A stretch of 64,000 nucleotides of DNA from Fagopyrum homotropicum (lineage: Eukaryota; Streptophyta; Magnoliopsida; Caryophyllales; Polygonaceae). The notes below the pieces were generated by a model that searched no databases, was not told the DNA's origin, and saw only the letters and a list, made by a program, of their open reading frames with translations. Position numbers and translations under genes: made by a program. The stretch spans positions 163,145,481 to 163,209,480 of the forward strand of contig BSWB01000001.1 in NCBI GenBank assembly GCA_033239125.1, given 5' to 3'. Of the stretch, positions 1 through 12,589 are shown piece by piece (position 1 is the stretch's first letter; each line of letters starts with the position of its first letter).

Positions 1-1
1 C

Positions 2-743
2 CGCGATTCGGTTAGGGCAATCACCCCTGGTTTGCCCCTTTTCCTCTACAACTACTCTACTCACCAGCTCCATGGAATCTATGAGGTACAATTTTTTGCC
101 TCTTAACCATTTTTTCATTAAGTTTCACAATAATTTAACTTGAAGCTGATAATTTGATGTTTGGTTTGGTTAGGCTGCAAGTTTTGGAGGCTCGAACATC
201 GACCCAACTGCTTGGGAAGACAAGAAGAACGCCGGCGAGTCTCGCTTCCCTGCTCAGGTTTGTTATCTTCTGTATCAATATGTTGAATTGCTCAACTTCT
301 ATACTGCATTCATATCCTTTTGATCTTGAATGGTAATTCTTGAGAGAAACCAATAAACAAGCACTTATGTTGAAGTTAATTGCGGTTTACCATTCTTGTA
401 TGGTTACTGATTAAGCATTTCATCATGTTTGAGATGATTAAGAATCAAGATTCATATACTTTATACGGAATCGGTTTAATATCATTCTAATCCATATATG
501 ATGTTGCAGGTGAGAGTTCAGACAAGGAAGATCTGTGAGCCACTAGAGGAAGATGCATTCAGGCCAATCCTTCACCACTATGACGGCCCCAAGTTCCGTC
601 TTGAGCTGAGCGTACCTGAGGTAACCTTCCTCACAAACCGAGCCTTGTTCGTTCCAAAATCCGAATTCCTTCCATCCATTCTTAACTCGGCTTTCTTGCA
701 GGTGATCTCACTCCTGGACATCTTCGAAGTGACCGATGCTTGA
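2..743 (+). CDS. DCD-domain (NRP/B2-like) protein, C-terminal exons, 5' partial
   Basis: Four exons can be joined by GT-AG introns: 2-85, 174-257, 510-620 and 702-743, all phase 0, with TGA at 741-743. The spliced reading gives 106 residues that match the second half of the plant DCD (development and cell death) domain. Visible motifs include AITPGLPLFLYNYSTHQLHG, GGSNIDPTAWEDKK, SRFPAQVRVQTRKICEPLEE and FRPILHHYDGPKFRLEL. The chain ends in SLLDIFEVTDA shortly after the domain, as in NRP/B2-type proteins. Members of this family are stress- and cell-death-associated asparagine-rich proteins with a C-terminal DCD domain. The N-terminal Asn-rich part lies outside the window. No frame damage is seen, so this is probably a functional gene. 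Family assignment is firm; the exact paralogue is not. Confidence 0.93.
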
Positions 744-2280
744 ACTCCCTGCCACAGCTGAATATGCAAAGTAGAATACAAAGCAACGCTTTGTATTGAC
801 AAAAGAGTCAAAATTAGATGAGTTTGTCTTTCGGTTTGCATATCTTGCAGGTGTTTCTTGTGAACAAGAGGAAGAAAATAGAATACAAAGAGTTGAAGAT
901 GATATCACAAAAAAAAAAAAAAAAAAAACTATGGTGTACTATAAACTTTTTTTTGAGTTGTTATTTTGACCATTTTGTAAAATTAGATGGTGTGTAAACA
1001 TGTTCACCCATCTTGATGATAATATCATAATGATATTTATCAAAGTACAAGTAATAATATGACAATATCTATTTGTGTAAAACTTGAGCTCGATAAATTT
1101 CAAGTTCTTTTATTTTCCAAAATGTCTTTATTTTGTATGCTTTTGGCTTATTCAGTTCGATTCGATTGGTCAATGTCGCTTTACACCGAAATGTTGTTTG
1201 GCATTTGTGATTTTTTTTATATGTATTCTTAAGCGATAAACCTATCCAATTGTTGCAGTTTCCTATTCTGTAGTTGCCGCTTTATAACAAGAAGTATCCG
1301 ATGGATAAGCCGTAGCCCTGCCCTTAGCTCTATAATCTACCCCTCTTTTCCGGTCCCTGGAGCTTCGTATAGGGCGACGTGACACGCGGTTAGAAACTAT
1401 GATAAATTGATCACATAGAATCCTCTTAAAGTACATCAAAACAGTGAGCCTTAGGGTAATTGATCTAGTTTTTGTTTTATGATAAGGCTTTTATATTGTC
1501 ACAAAGTTGGTAACTTTATATTTATTTATCTCAAAATGTGTAAAGAGGGTCACATGGAAGTTTGTGGCTTAAAGGGAAATATGAAGATGGGTAGGGTAGG
1601 AAAAAGGAGAAATTCAAAGTAAAGTAAGTTTATGATGTCAAAGGTTGGTTGAAACATTACTTTTTATCATAATTTCATTAATCAATCTAAGTTCTTTATT
1701 CAAATGTTTAATGGTATTTGGTAGAAAGTGGTGGGTGGATGGTGTTTGCTATGTTTTTGTTATATTCCTACCTAGCAAACAACCACTTCAAATAATAGTA
1801 GCAAGTTAATACTATGTTTTGATGTTTAATTTGAAAACACAATAAGGTGGAATATGACATTATTTAATATGCTTTTTTTGTCATTTTATAAAGTGTTTTT
1901 ATTAGGTAAGTTTGAATTCGAATTATGACGAAGTTACATATAGTATTTTACGGTACGAAAGAGGAAGATAAATTGTGTGGTGTAAGATACGGGGTTTGTA
2001 TGGAATCCTTGAGCTTATTAAAATCGAAGCTTATTAGTACTTTAAATTTGTAGCTGATTGAACGAGCTTAGTTTTTAATAAGGTCGTTGGACGTTTGCGA
2101 GAATAAAGCTTATTGTAGCTAAAATATGAGTCAAATTACTAAGAAAGATTTGTCTTTTCATATAATGTTAATTTTTATAAGTTATATTTGTAATATATTA
2201 TTTAATAAACTACCATAAATCCCCTCCATCTAGTTTATGCAATAAATATAAATTACCATAATATCTGTAAGTTTCTGCTT
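744..2280. other. 3' flank of the DCD gene, no gene seen
   Basis: AT-rich sequence with no credible coding frame. The first few hundred bases are presumably the 3' UTR of the DCD gene. An A20 run sits at about 909-928, followed by more T- and A-rich DNA. A GC-richer patch at about 1290-1390 is not recognisable. I see no RNA gene or mobile-element terminus here. Confidence 0.5.
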
Positions 2281-4260
2281 TCTAACATCAATACGTTATA
2301 GTTAAAAACCCTAGCCCCCAAGAAGGAGAACGCGCCGCGAGTGAGGCTGCGTTCTCTCATCTTCTCACATCCCTTGAAACCCTAGCCCCCAAAATCGATC
2401 TCGATTCAATCTGGCCTTCAACAACCTAGAACCTCAAATGAATCCTCACAATCGTTTCAGATTAAATCTGGCCTTCAACAACCTAGAACGCCAAACGAAA
2501 GAATCCTGATGCAAAAATATCGATTCAGAGGCAGCCATCCAACAAAGGAAGATGAAGTTTCCCAAATGGATGAAACAAAACCTGAGAAGGAGGAAAAAGG
2601 ACTCACCACAAACGACCTTGGACGAAGACAAGGGTCAACAAGCCTTGTGGATGGCGGGAGGTGTAGGAGCGCCTGCCTCTAGGTTTCCTCCACTTCGAAT
2701 GAAGGAGCGAAAGAAGCACGGGTTCAGGGAGCAGCAATGTCGACTTCATTTTCTGGATTTTCTGTCCGATTTTGTTCAGAGGTGGACCGCAAGTTGATGT
2801 CCTGTTGCAGCCAGTCAAGCGCCTCCAAGCCCAAGGGCTTTCTTGCCTCGAAGAGACCTCTTCCGTTGGTGCTTCAATGTAAACATTGAAGCCGAAAAGG
2901 TAATTTCCTAGACCAGTTGAACGGTGTCCGAATCATACAAGTCTTCGCTTTGTGGTGTGTTTAGAGAAAGAAAGAACAAACAAACATGTTCTATTTTGAA
3001 CTGGATTGTATTCAGAATAATAAATATTGACAGTATCATACTTTCCTTCAAGACAAATGAGGAATTGAATAGCTTGTACATTGATGAATTTAGATTTATT
3101 TGTATTGGATGTCTACTGCCTTCTTTTTCGAGCTATTGCAGAATGAAGAACACAAGGGAAATGATGGATTTCGTACTCAAAAGAATAACAAGGACCATCA
3201 TTTTTGACAAACAGCTAAGAGTACCAATTTTCAAAGGAAAAAGAATGGACAGTAGAGTAATCCAGACAAGCACTATTCAGAAACCCCTAAAAAACGGATC
3301 AACTGCACTTCTAAGAAACAAGAAGACATACAAAAACAAACAAACATTAATGTGATGATGTTTTTTGCAAACTATGACAAAAAAATGTTAGATTTTGAAC
3401 AAATTATCCACTTACTAGTGCTACAGCTGGTTGCGTTTGAGAAAAATCAGCAGCAGACCATATGTTTGTAAGGAAGATGGTATATGAGGCTTTAGTAATT
3501 CTTGGAATATATGCAATTTATTTGCAAAACTGGACCAACTCCAATATTTCGGGAGCCGTAGATCGATTCGTTCCGTCAAATAAGAAAATGTTTTGCTTCC
3601 CTCAGCATGGTTTGACCTTGCTAATAAACTCGCGATCCTATATTTCAAAAACAAACAAACAAGACGGGGAAACAAGAGTCAATCGAATAGACAATATCCA
3701 GATTTCATCCTTCTAGAATTTCTGGGATGACTTTTCTTTTTGAAGATGTTTCTCGAGTGTGACCTAAACGATTGTCTTGGAAGATGCCGTAGTCACATGC
3801 CCCTGATGATCACGTTGATCATGTTGATCGTGGTTGTGTTCGAGGTCTCCGAAGATCCTCCATCTAGGTGGGGGCAACGTCGTGAGATCCACATTTCCGC
3901 AGGAGGTATGACATCCCCTAAAAAGGTTTCTACCATCCTACTTCCCGGCGGCAAGACACCGCGCTAGTTCATCTATCCCGTGCCCTCTCCATGTTTTGTC
4001 CGCCTCGAGTGTTTCGCGTCTTCTCCCAAGGTTTAGTTGTTCCAACTTTTTGGATCTTTCTCATAATTCCAGGGTGTGCTTGTTGTGGTTGTATTGTTTC
4101 CTCTTGGTTTTTTATTTTTGCATGGCGGTTTGTCCGTTTGCCGGTTGTTGGCCTCTCAATACACCAATTATTTTGGTGTAATCGAGCTTCTTACCTTCTT
4201 GATAAAAAAAAATCAACACTTTTTAGTTTTTTTTTTTTCTCTCTTAAAATTCCGAACCCA
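2281..4260 (+). other. Unrecognised GC-richer patches, possible retroposon remnant
   Basis: Two patches stand out from the AT-rich background. At 2305-2490 the phrase AAACCCTAGCCCCCAA occurs twice, and a roughly 25 bp phrase beginning AATCTGGCCTTCAACAAC also occurs twice (about 2408 and 2466). At 3740-4250 a GC-rich stretch runs into a T-rich tail with several A runs (about 4204 and later), reminiscent of the 3' end of a plant LINE. No reverse transcriptase, endonuclease or zinc-knuckle motif is visible in any frame, so the LINE reading is weak. The short frames at 2552-2797 and 2924-3355 show no recognisable domain. Confidence 0.25.
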
Positions 4261-6554
4261 AACGAACTAAATGAACCAGAACCAGAACCAACAAAGTGAG
4301 ACCATCATCCGATCATGTCCCAGTCTAAAATATTTAATTTTCCGACATGGACTAGGTTGAAACTGACATTTTTTTATTGTTTACGTTAATAGAACCGATA
4401 TATGGGCACATCTGAATTGAAAATGAACCGAACAAGATATTTTCGGTTTCGTAAACCGGTTTCACTTCAGTGGGGATCATTGTACATCCCTAACTTATTT
4501 TGTTTATAAACTATTATTCATAGAACATGAACTACACCATGCAAATTTCACAACTATTTTTATAAGAATAATTTTAGTCAATTGTACCTAAGTTTTTTTT
4601 AATCATAACTAGTTAGAGGGATAAAAGAAAAGTTAAATCATAAACAATCTACAAATGTTATTGTGCAAGTTCCTTTATTTGGTTTGAAGGTGTACACGTA
4701 CATATAGAAGCTAAGATTTTAAATTTATGTCATTATCAATATGTCAAAAAAAAACAAATTTAGACTAGTATAAGTATGGGTGGGTGGCAAGCAATGGAAA
4801 TTTCAAAAAACAAACAAAGAAATGTCATACTTGTACTCATTCAAAATAATTTTGGATATTTTTGGTTCCCCTTGTCCAACTTATCAAAAAAATAAAATAA
4901 AATAATTACATTCAATCAAATTGAAACATTCAAAACCAACTTTTGTTTGGAGGTTTGTATGTATGTGATGACACATAACATATTCTATGTAGCTTCAAAA
5001 AAATATTATCTTATATAGTTATACTTATACCCTATCACGTTTGTCACTTGTTAGAGAATATATATTTTGTATCATGTATAGATTGATTTATTTGAAATAC
5101 TTGTTTTTAACTTTTTTTTTTGGAACAATATTTTTTCATCGTTATTTTGACTTACGTAAGTTGTTTTTCAGCTTTCTCGTTCAGTTTATTGATAATTGTG
5201 ATGTCATATGTTGACGTTTTTTCGGATTCAAATTTGTAACTTTCGGATTTAGGATGATTTCTCGGTGTATCGATTTGTCTAGACATTTGAGGGTATGACT
5301 TGTGATATTTGAATTTTATATCTAAAAGGAATTATGTAGATGGATTTGATAAGAGAAATGAAGTTAAAGATATATATTTGAGTTGATCCAAGATGAAGCC
5401 CAAGAATGGTTGAAGCTAAATTTTGAAAAGCCCAAAAGAGGCCCAATTATGTAGATGGATTTGATAAGAGAAATGAAGTTAAAGATGCATATTACTTGTG
5501 TGGGTGGCTTCAAATTATGTTTATGTGTTTGTGTATGGTAATCTGTGTAGGATATGTATAGTTTGTGTACGTTTACTATTTTTATGTGATTGTGTATGGT
5601 AATCTATGTAGGATATGTACATGTTTGCTTATACTATTTTGTTTAATGTACACATTGCTTATGTGGCTGACATCAGCTAATGTAACAATTCTTGTATCAA
5701 CAATTATGTAATATGTGTGTTTAACTTATGTATACGATTTTATTATGATATGTATATAAATTATTTTTTTTCTTTTAGTGCTACATTTAATGCAAGAGTT
5801 GAAGAAGATGACGATGACGAGATTATAGATGATGGATGCAACGGTTTCCTTATTAAACAGTTATTATCATCAATTAGCCCATTTAATTTTGGAAATTAAT
5901 AATTGTAAATAGGAGAGAGAAAGATATGGAATCTTAATTTTCTTTCTTATTAAATTTTTTCTTTTCATAATTTAGGGCCTAGTTTGTCAACTAAATTACA
6001 TAAGGGCCTACTTTGTACACAATATTACAAAGACTACCTACTTTGTACACAATCCTATTTCTCCTAAGTAAAATGGAGAATATTTAAATTAGACAAAATG
6101 CGATTTTATTTTAATCTTTTGTAAAAATATTTGATCGGCTTGATTCGAACGACCTCCATATAGTAAAAACCTCAATAATTTGGATAAAAATATGCTTAAT
6201 TGTAAAAACTGAAAACCGCTAGTTAGTCATCCACGTACGTGGATCTTACCCTAGAGGTGGCAACCGGATCATTTGAGTTAGGCTCAATTTGGATTAGTCG
6301 GGTTCCTTCAAGGTGGTTCGAGTCAAACAAATTCATTCCTAACTCGAGAAATCATGACATCAAATCATGACAATGGTTTAATTGTACACATTTGTTGTTC
6401 TTTCGATTTTGACCTCCAAATATATCACACAAATGTCTTCAAATATACACAAAAGTCCTACCAACACAATGACAACCAAAATACAACTTCTTTCTTGTTA
6501 TATTTTCAAAAGTCACGAAATACTCTTTGTATATAGAGATTGAAATTGCAATAT
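4261..6554. other. Intergenic AT-rich region
   Basis: No gene is supported. The stretch at 4310-4500 is rich in pieces such as AACCGA and CGGTTTCG and ends CATCCCTA, as in degenerate hAT-type non-autonomous elements. Short local duplications at 5331-5640 are listed separately. The 3' end of the glutaredoxin gene on the minus strand lies at the right edge. Confidence 0.5.
5331..5640. repeat. Two local direct duplications
   Basis: A 41 bp block (5331-5371) recurs identically at 5446-5486, offset 115 bp. Immediately downstream a roughly 60 bp unit is tandemly duplicated with a few changes (about 5521-5580 and 5581-5640); both halves carry TGTGTATGGTAATCT and GTAGGATATGTA. These look like recent small duplications in non-coding DNA. 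Confidence 0.85.
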
Positions 6555-7213
6555 CTAATGACAAAGAGGGCAAGGGACCAAGCCATTCTCATTGCACTTA
6601 GGGCATCTCTCTTTGTCATCCCCAACAACCACCTTGCAGCTGCCTCCGCACTCTATGCACGGCATGAACCTCGCCCCACCGCATCCTTCGCAGCCCTGCC
6701 ACCCAACTCCTCTCTCGACGCGAGCCCAACTCAATATTCTCCCTAGTCGTCCGGTTTCGTTTAGCTCCACCACCTCATCTACTCCTCCTATGTACCTGTT
6801 ACAAGGCAACATATAATTAAGTTTTCAATCAATATTCAAGTTAACTAAGAAACCATTAAAGTCAACGGAATTTAGATTAAAATAATCTTCGTATATAAGT
6901 CCATTGATGTTTTACCCTAAAACCAATTGTCGTAAAATTAAAAATCCAAAACCGTGTATAAATATATTTGTTTTAGTTCTATAGTGGACGTGATATACAA
7001 ATCTCAATATAAAACAACAAGAACGGAAAGTATTTGATTAGTCATTCCGTGTTCCAAACTCGTTTTCTACTCTCGTGATTAGTTTAGTATGATAGATTTA
7101 GTGTTTGATAAACCACAGATAGTGGGTGGCAATTGTTAGGAACAAGTTTATTCAGATATATTTATAGTGAGTACAAAAGTATATTCTACGAAATAACATG
7201 ATTATGCCGAATC

Positions 7214-7281
<68 letters not shown>

Positions 7282-8732
7282 TTTTAGTTCAAGTGAGGAG
7301 AGAGCTTGTAGATTGGAATTAGGAGGGATGTAAGTCATTGGATGGATTTAAATCAAAGGCTCTCACACGCTCATCATTAATGGCATTTTTGTAAATTGAC
7401 TTAAAATCTGAAAAAATACCCTTACGTTCAAAATAGTCATCGGTGTTCATACTTTTATATGTCATTGTTCATGTTTTTATACTTCGGTGTTCATAGTATT
7501 TTTATTCATCAAAGTGTCATGTCCATTTATTTTTTTGTGTTCATTTTATAATGCATAGATGTTCATTTACTGTATAAAACCACAAAAAATAAAAAAAAAA
7601 TTCATCACAAAACGTTAAAAGATGATCATAATATGTTATGTATGTGTCAAAGTTATAGATAAGTTATTGGTGTTCATACTTTTATACATCTTCGTTCATG
7701 TTTTTATTCGTCAGTGTTCATACTTTTTATGTCATTGTTCCTGTTAATATTATAAACTATTTTTCTATAAGGCATTTTGCCGAACAGTTTGCGTGCACAC
7801 TAAAAGGAACATATAGATTATTCAATTGGACCTATTAGACCAACTCAACATATGTATATACATGTATTTTCTCAATCAAACTTATCAAACACAAAATGAT
7901 TCAAACAAATTTGATTTCGAACACAAACATCAATCATAATGAAACCTAAACCTTAAGAATGAAAATCTAAACAGTGAGAGTAGAAATTCGAAGAAACAAA
8001 ACCTGAATCGTCTTGTATTTTCTTTGATTTCACAATTTTTTATGTAATCGATCTCTGAATATTATAAACACGATTTTTGAAGAAAGGTATAATTTTCAAA
8101 AAAAATGAACATCATATTATAAACACCATAAGTGTAAAAAAAATGAATACATACTTGTAAAAAAATGAGCATCATATTTTATTAACACGATTTGAAAGAA
8201 TAGTATAATTTTCAAAAAAAAATCCAAAAAAAAATGTTTTAAAAAAATAAAAAAATGAAAAATTAATGTCAAAAATTGAACAGTTAGTGTTGGGAAACAA
8301 TGAACATTTATTGATAAAATATGAACAATGATTCTTTAAAAAATGAACAATACTTATAAAAATATGAACACCAATTTTTATTTACAAAAAGAAAATCTGG
8401 AAAAAAAAGGTGACATGGCATGCCACATGTCACCACCCCGCTTCTCCTCATTCCTATATGTAAGGGTCCTCCTCACCGGAACCGAACCCTATATATATAT
8501 ATATATATATATCACTGCTCATATGTAAATAACTCTTACCATGTGAACATGTAAACACCGAATATACGTGACTATATTGTTGAATATATAGAATTAGGTC
8601 TGACGAATATTTCTTCAATTAATAACAAGATTTTTTCTTTCTTTAGTGTCGCCTAATCTCAGCCATCTATTAACGATCTAACGGATAAAATTTGTTCTCA
8701 TTTTACATTATAAGAGCGGTTTACATGGGAGT

Positions 8733-8796
<64 letters not shown>

Positions 8797-10084
8797 GTGG
8801 TTCCCATGAGAACACCCCTAACGTGAGAACATGAGAACAATCGTACACCGTTGGATGTGAGTATTAAGGGTTGAGATTTAGAGTAGATATCAAAAATAAT
8901 AATAACTACGAATAATAATAATTAGGAATCCAACAATAACTACGAATAATCCACTCAACCAACAATAACTACGAATAATACATTATACGATATGACACAT
9001 TCGTAACAAAACCGATAATAATTACGAATCTGTTCTCATGTTCTCACGTTAGGGGGTGTTCTCATAGGATCTATACTATATATATATATATATATATGAC
9101 GACGATATCTTCAATATTCGAAGACTATCTTTAAAATTTGGAAAACATTTTTGAGTAAATCTAAAAGCAAAGCAATACAAATAAGTAATAACAAATCAAT
9201 TGGTGTAATAGTTCATCATATCTTTACCTGCCGTGGATGAATAATCTGGGGACAGAAGCTGACTCGCCGACGAGTTCCCTCAACTCAGTCAAGAACTCAC
9301 CGTGCAAGGATACATCCCGCTCGTCAAACACAACTCGGTGGACCTCCAACACCGTCCTCGCTCTGTTACACTCTTCAAAAGTCTTCCTAACACCTCCAAG
9401 CGACGTCGTATAGAGCACAACCGCTGCAGCACCACCCGGCGGGCACTTCTCAGGGAACCCGCCAAGTGGGTCCCGCCTTAACATCGCCAACTTATCAAGA
9501 AAACCTTCTTTCCCTTCTTTCTCCCTCTCAATCATATCCCTCTTGATAAACGGATTCTCCTTTACGGAGCGATATCCGGTTTCTGAACCGGTACCGAATT
9601 TAACCGGGTTTGAGTCGGGTTGTGGTTGAACCGGTTTTAGTTTTGGTTTTGGTTTTGTCTCGAGTTTCTCCACCGTATGGACGGAGGAGTTCGTGGATTC
9701 TGACGGTGGTGGTGGTTGAGATTTTGTCTCGAGCTCCTCCACCGTATGGACGGAGGAGTTCGTGGATTCTGATGGTGGTGGCGGTGGAGGTTGAGATTTA
9801 AAGTCGTCGAGGGCTTTGCTAATTTCATCCCAAGAACGAGGAGGAGCGGACTCCGATTCATCGGAGTCAAGTTTTTCGAGAAGTGGAGCGGGCACGTGAG
9901 AGGGTTTTTTGAAGTTGGTTTCGGATAGGAGGGTGGATTCGAGCTTTAGCCATGGCTCTTCGATTGAGTTGATGTCAAAAACCGCAAAGCTTGAAGGCGG
10001 TGGGTGGTAGATTTCGAGGGCCGCGGTTTTTTTTGTGGTTGTTGGTGAGGTTGCTCCTATCTTCTTAGATGAAGCACACCCCAT
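6555..10084 (-). CDS. Glutaredoxin-like protein with C-terminal CxxC-rich tail (plant-specific group)
   Basis: Two exons on the minus strand: exon 1 at 10084-9228 and exon 2 at 6795-6555, with a 2432 bp GT-AG intron that splits an Arg codon. The protein is 365 residues. It starts MGCASSK, a typical N-myristoylation plus palmitoylation signal, so membrane attachment is likely. A Pro/Ser-rich low-complexity region follows (about 90-160). The glutaredoxin-like fold (about 215-320) contains VVLYTTSLGGVRKTFEECN, FDERDVS, SVPRLFIHGRYIGGVDEV and LNETGRLG. The usual CxxC/S active site is replaced by the TSLGGVRKT segment, as known for this plant group. The C-terminus has four Cys pairs of DnaJ zinc-finger type (CEGCGG, CIECGG, CPKC, CPLC). 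The frame is intact and the gene is probably functional. Exact biochemical role is unknown; classical disulfide reductase activity is doubtful without the CxxC. Confidence 0.93.
7217..7279. repeat. (TA)n microsatellite in glutaredoxin intron
   Basis: About 60 bp of uninterrupted AT dinucleotides. Similar tracts lie at 8491-8512, 8734-8791 and about 9074-9098 in the same intron. Each tract borders one of the three inverted-repeat elements, so the tracts are probably the insertion target and have since expanded. Confidence 0.95.
7280..8490. mobile_element. Non-autonomous inverted-repeat element between (TA)n tracts, about 1.2 kb
   Basis: The left end (GATTTTAGTTCAAGTGAGGA) and the reverse complement of the right end (AGGGTTCGGTTCCGGTGAGG) form a degenerate terminal inverted repeat. 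The inside is AT-rich, non-coding, and full of TGTTCAT/ATGAACA phrases on opposite strands, so it is itself quasi-palindromic. It lies wholly inside the glutaredoxin intron. No transposase is present. Confidence 0.6.
8513..8733. mobile_element. MITE-like element between (TA)n tracts, about 220 bp
   Basis: The left end reads CATATGTAAATAACTCTTAC and the reverse complement of the right end reads CCATGTAAACCGCTCTTATA, a recognisable imperfect inverted repeat. The element is bounded on both sides by TA tracts. It has no coding capacity. Confidence 0.6.
8793..9071. mobile_element. MITE with GTGAGAACATGAGAACA inverted ends
   Basis: Long inverted ends are clear: left 8793-8839 and right 9031-9071 share TGAGAACACCCCTAACG and GTGAGAACATGAGAACA in inverted orientation with very few changes. 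The inside repeats AATAACTACGAATAA. The element is flanked by TA tracts on both sides, compatible with TA target duplication. It is non-coding. Confidence 0.8.
9652..9800 (-). repeat. In-frame tandem duplication in glutaredoxin exon 1
   Basis: Two adjacent copies of a roughly 66-75 bp unit encode SESTNSSVHTVEELETKSQP and SESTNSSVHTVEKLETKPKP, each preceded by a run of 4-6 prolines. The copies differ by only a few bases, so the duplication is recent. It lengthens the disordered linker between the N-terminal lipid anchor and the glutaredoxin fold. Confidence 0.9.
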
Positions 10085-11020
10085 TTTAGCAAAACAAAGA
10101 AGATTTAGGGTTTGAAGAAGAGTATAGCTAACTTTCTTTGTGTTGTGTTCTATGAATTATGCAAATGGATATGTGTAATTAGGAAGTGAGAGGGGAAATG
10201 AGAGGATGTAGGGAGACAAGTGATGAGTGGTCACAAGTGAGACAAATGGAATTGTAATTTTGTGTTGTTGTGTGGATGTTTTTGCCTTTCAATAAAAGCC
10301 AATATTCTTGTCTTTTGAGTGTTTTATATTAATAATGGTTAAGTTGAAAGTTTGTACAAAAGTATACTAAAACTTTTAACTAAATGTTTGTAAAATATAA
10401 ATTATATTTTATATTTTCAAAATATTTTTAAAAAAATTATGAACTAATTTTTTAATATTCATTTTTCGAGTTTTTATATCGAAAGAGTGTGATTTACATC
10501 ACACGATAATTTAGAGCATTATTGTACATAAATTTATGGACCGATGCTTGAGAGCTCGATTTACTCGGAAATTTTTTTATTATTTTTTCTTCAATTTATC
10601 GAAATGACAAAATTATGTAAACAACCGGAGACATTCGGATTACAAATTGATGGCTGTAATGAAATTTTGAAAAATAATTTGTTTTGAGATGTATGTGCAA
10701 CGTGTGGTTTGATATTAGCCAAGTAATATAACACAAATGCGTAGCAAATCATTTTCGTTAGGGATATCTATGAGATATGGTGTATGTGGGGTCACACTTT
10801 TGTGGACGTAATGAAATAATAAAATATAGAAATGTTTTATTTTATATAATATAATGGGGTTACACCTCTTATTATCAAATAAATAAGAAATTTAGATTAA
10901 TATGTACGTGTTATTAAATTTTATATATTTTTTTGAAAATTTGGATTTTAGTCAAAAAAATTGATTATGTTTTGAGGATATTACGTAACAAAATATCGTG
11001 AACATGAAAATGTGACAAAA
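10085..11020 (-). other. 5' flank of the glutaredoxin gene
   Basis: The short 5' UTR on the minus strand contains CTTCTTCAAACCCTAAATC just upstream of the ATG. No convincing TATA box is seen. The rest is AT-rich with no gene. Confidence 0.5.
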
Positions 11021-12035
11021 TCTATATATATTACTAAAGTAGACTATACTAATGCTGGATAGCGCCTCACAATTTTTCTCGAATTAAATCTTTTACTAAA
11101 TTAAGTCAATAATTTTTTTTTATTAAAACAAAATCTAAAACAAATATTTTCTTAACTAATCTTTTAAAAATTTAATCTAAAAAAGTTAAGTAAAGACTTT
11201 TTCTGTACGTTTTATCAAATTGAAAAAATATCAAAATCTAACAAAATCTACAAATTCCACAATTTACGTTGGTTGATCATAAAACCTAAATTTTTCTTGT
11301 ACGATTTACTTCTTCTCCACGTTTTATCTCCTACGCTATATATGTGGATAATACCTCATCCTTTTTCTGACAGAGGTTTGTCTTTCAATATTGATCATAT
11401 TTTTTCATCTTTTTCAGGGTTGTGATAATTTGAAGATCGGATTTTTCAAAGCTACTTCGTCTAAATTTCACGTTATCCCTACGTTTTCAATCATCACACT
11501 CATTCTGCTATTGTTTATTCATTCCTTAATTTGTTTTCAATAATTGTTATTTCAACAACTTTGCTTTTCATCATTCCGCGTTTATGAAAGTCTTTCCCCT
11601 TCGCCTTTCTTCTCACTTACCTACTCGTAGACTTCAAAGATCCGCCTGTGAAGATTCATCAATATTTAAATGAGAAAATTTAGTTAATAAGGCACTTTTT
11701 ATTTATCATATACTAACTAGACCCCTCTATTTTTGGCCTAAATTTGTAAAGATTAAAAAAAAAAACTAAAGGGGTATAAGGGGAGTACGTAAAATTCAAA
11801 TCCTATAAAATAATCCTAGGGTTATTACAGACATTTCAAAGAACTCGCTCCCAGATCTAGGGTTACTGTAGACGTTTCAAAGAACTCGCTCTCAGATCTG
11901 AACTCTCTATCACCCTCTCTTTTTGCGTTTTCCGGCACATTTACATGAGGAATCCTCTCTATCAATGGTTGGTTGTTGCACACGAGCCCAGTTTCGAAGA
12001 AATGGTGAGACCCGCCGCAGTCTCCATCGTCGCAT

Positions 12036-12333
12036 GCCGGGAGAAACCGTCCAACCGCTTGACGGGAGAAACCGCTTGCCTGGAGAAACCGCAAAACTGC
12101 TTGCCCGGAGGAGCCGCCCAAACGCCTGCCTGGAGGAGCCGTCCAGCCGCCTGTCTGGAGGAGTCAGCCACAGTTCGAAATCGAGCAGTCGACCAGTCAC
12201 CTACATCGAGCAACCGGCCAGTCACCTGCATCGAGCAACCGCGCCAGTCCCTTGCGTGGAGGAGCCGTCCGCCTGGATGAGTCGACCAATCGCCTGCCTG
12301 GATCAACCGCTGCCTGGAGGAGCCGCCGCCTAT
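12036..12333. repeat. GC-rich degenerate minisatellite
   Basis: Repeats of a roughly 24 bp unit around GCCTGCCTGGAGGAGCCG, plus a related unit with CCAGTCACCTGCATCGAGC. Long frames on both strands here are by-products of the repeat and have no recognisable domain. Confidence 0.8.
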
Positions 12334-12589
12334 CAAGCAACATCCATTCTTGCTTGTTGTTGTGTAAATCAGTTGGAGAAGAAGCCTCAGTTAGGGTGTG
12401 CTTCAATTCAAATTAGGTTAAAGTACAAAAATTATCCATATTTTATATTGGCATAGGTTTTATAATTACATGAAAGGCCTAGAGTTTTAAAAGTTAACAA
12501 ATTGCCCCAATTTGATTAATTATAAATTTTGACCCAACTTTATCGATACTGGATATGATCCTTTTTTATAATGTTCGATGGGCTTGTGC

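Noticed and set aside
3740..4299. LINE 3' end or small membrane protein
   Set aside because: No reverse transcriptase or other motif; T-rich DNA gives hydrophobic frames. Kept only as a weak note.
11923..12456. Overlapping frames up to 177 codons on both strands
   Set aside because: They arise from the GC-rich minisatellite; no domain, no conserved start and similar length on both strands.
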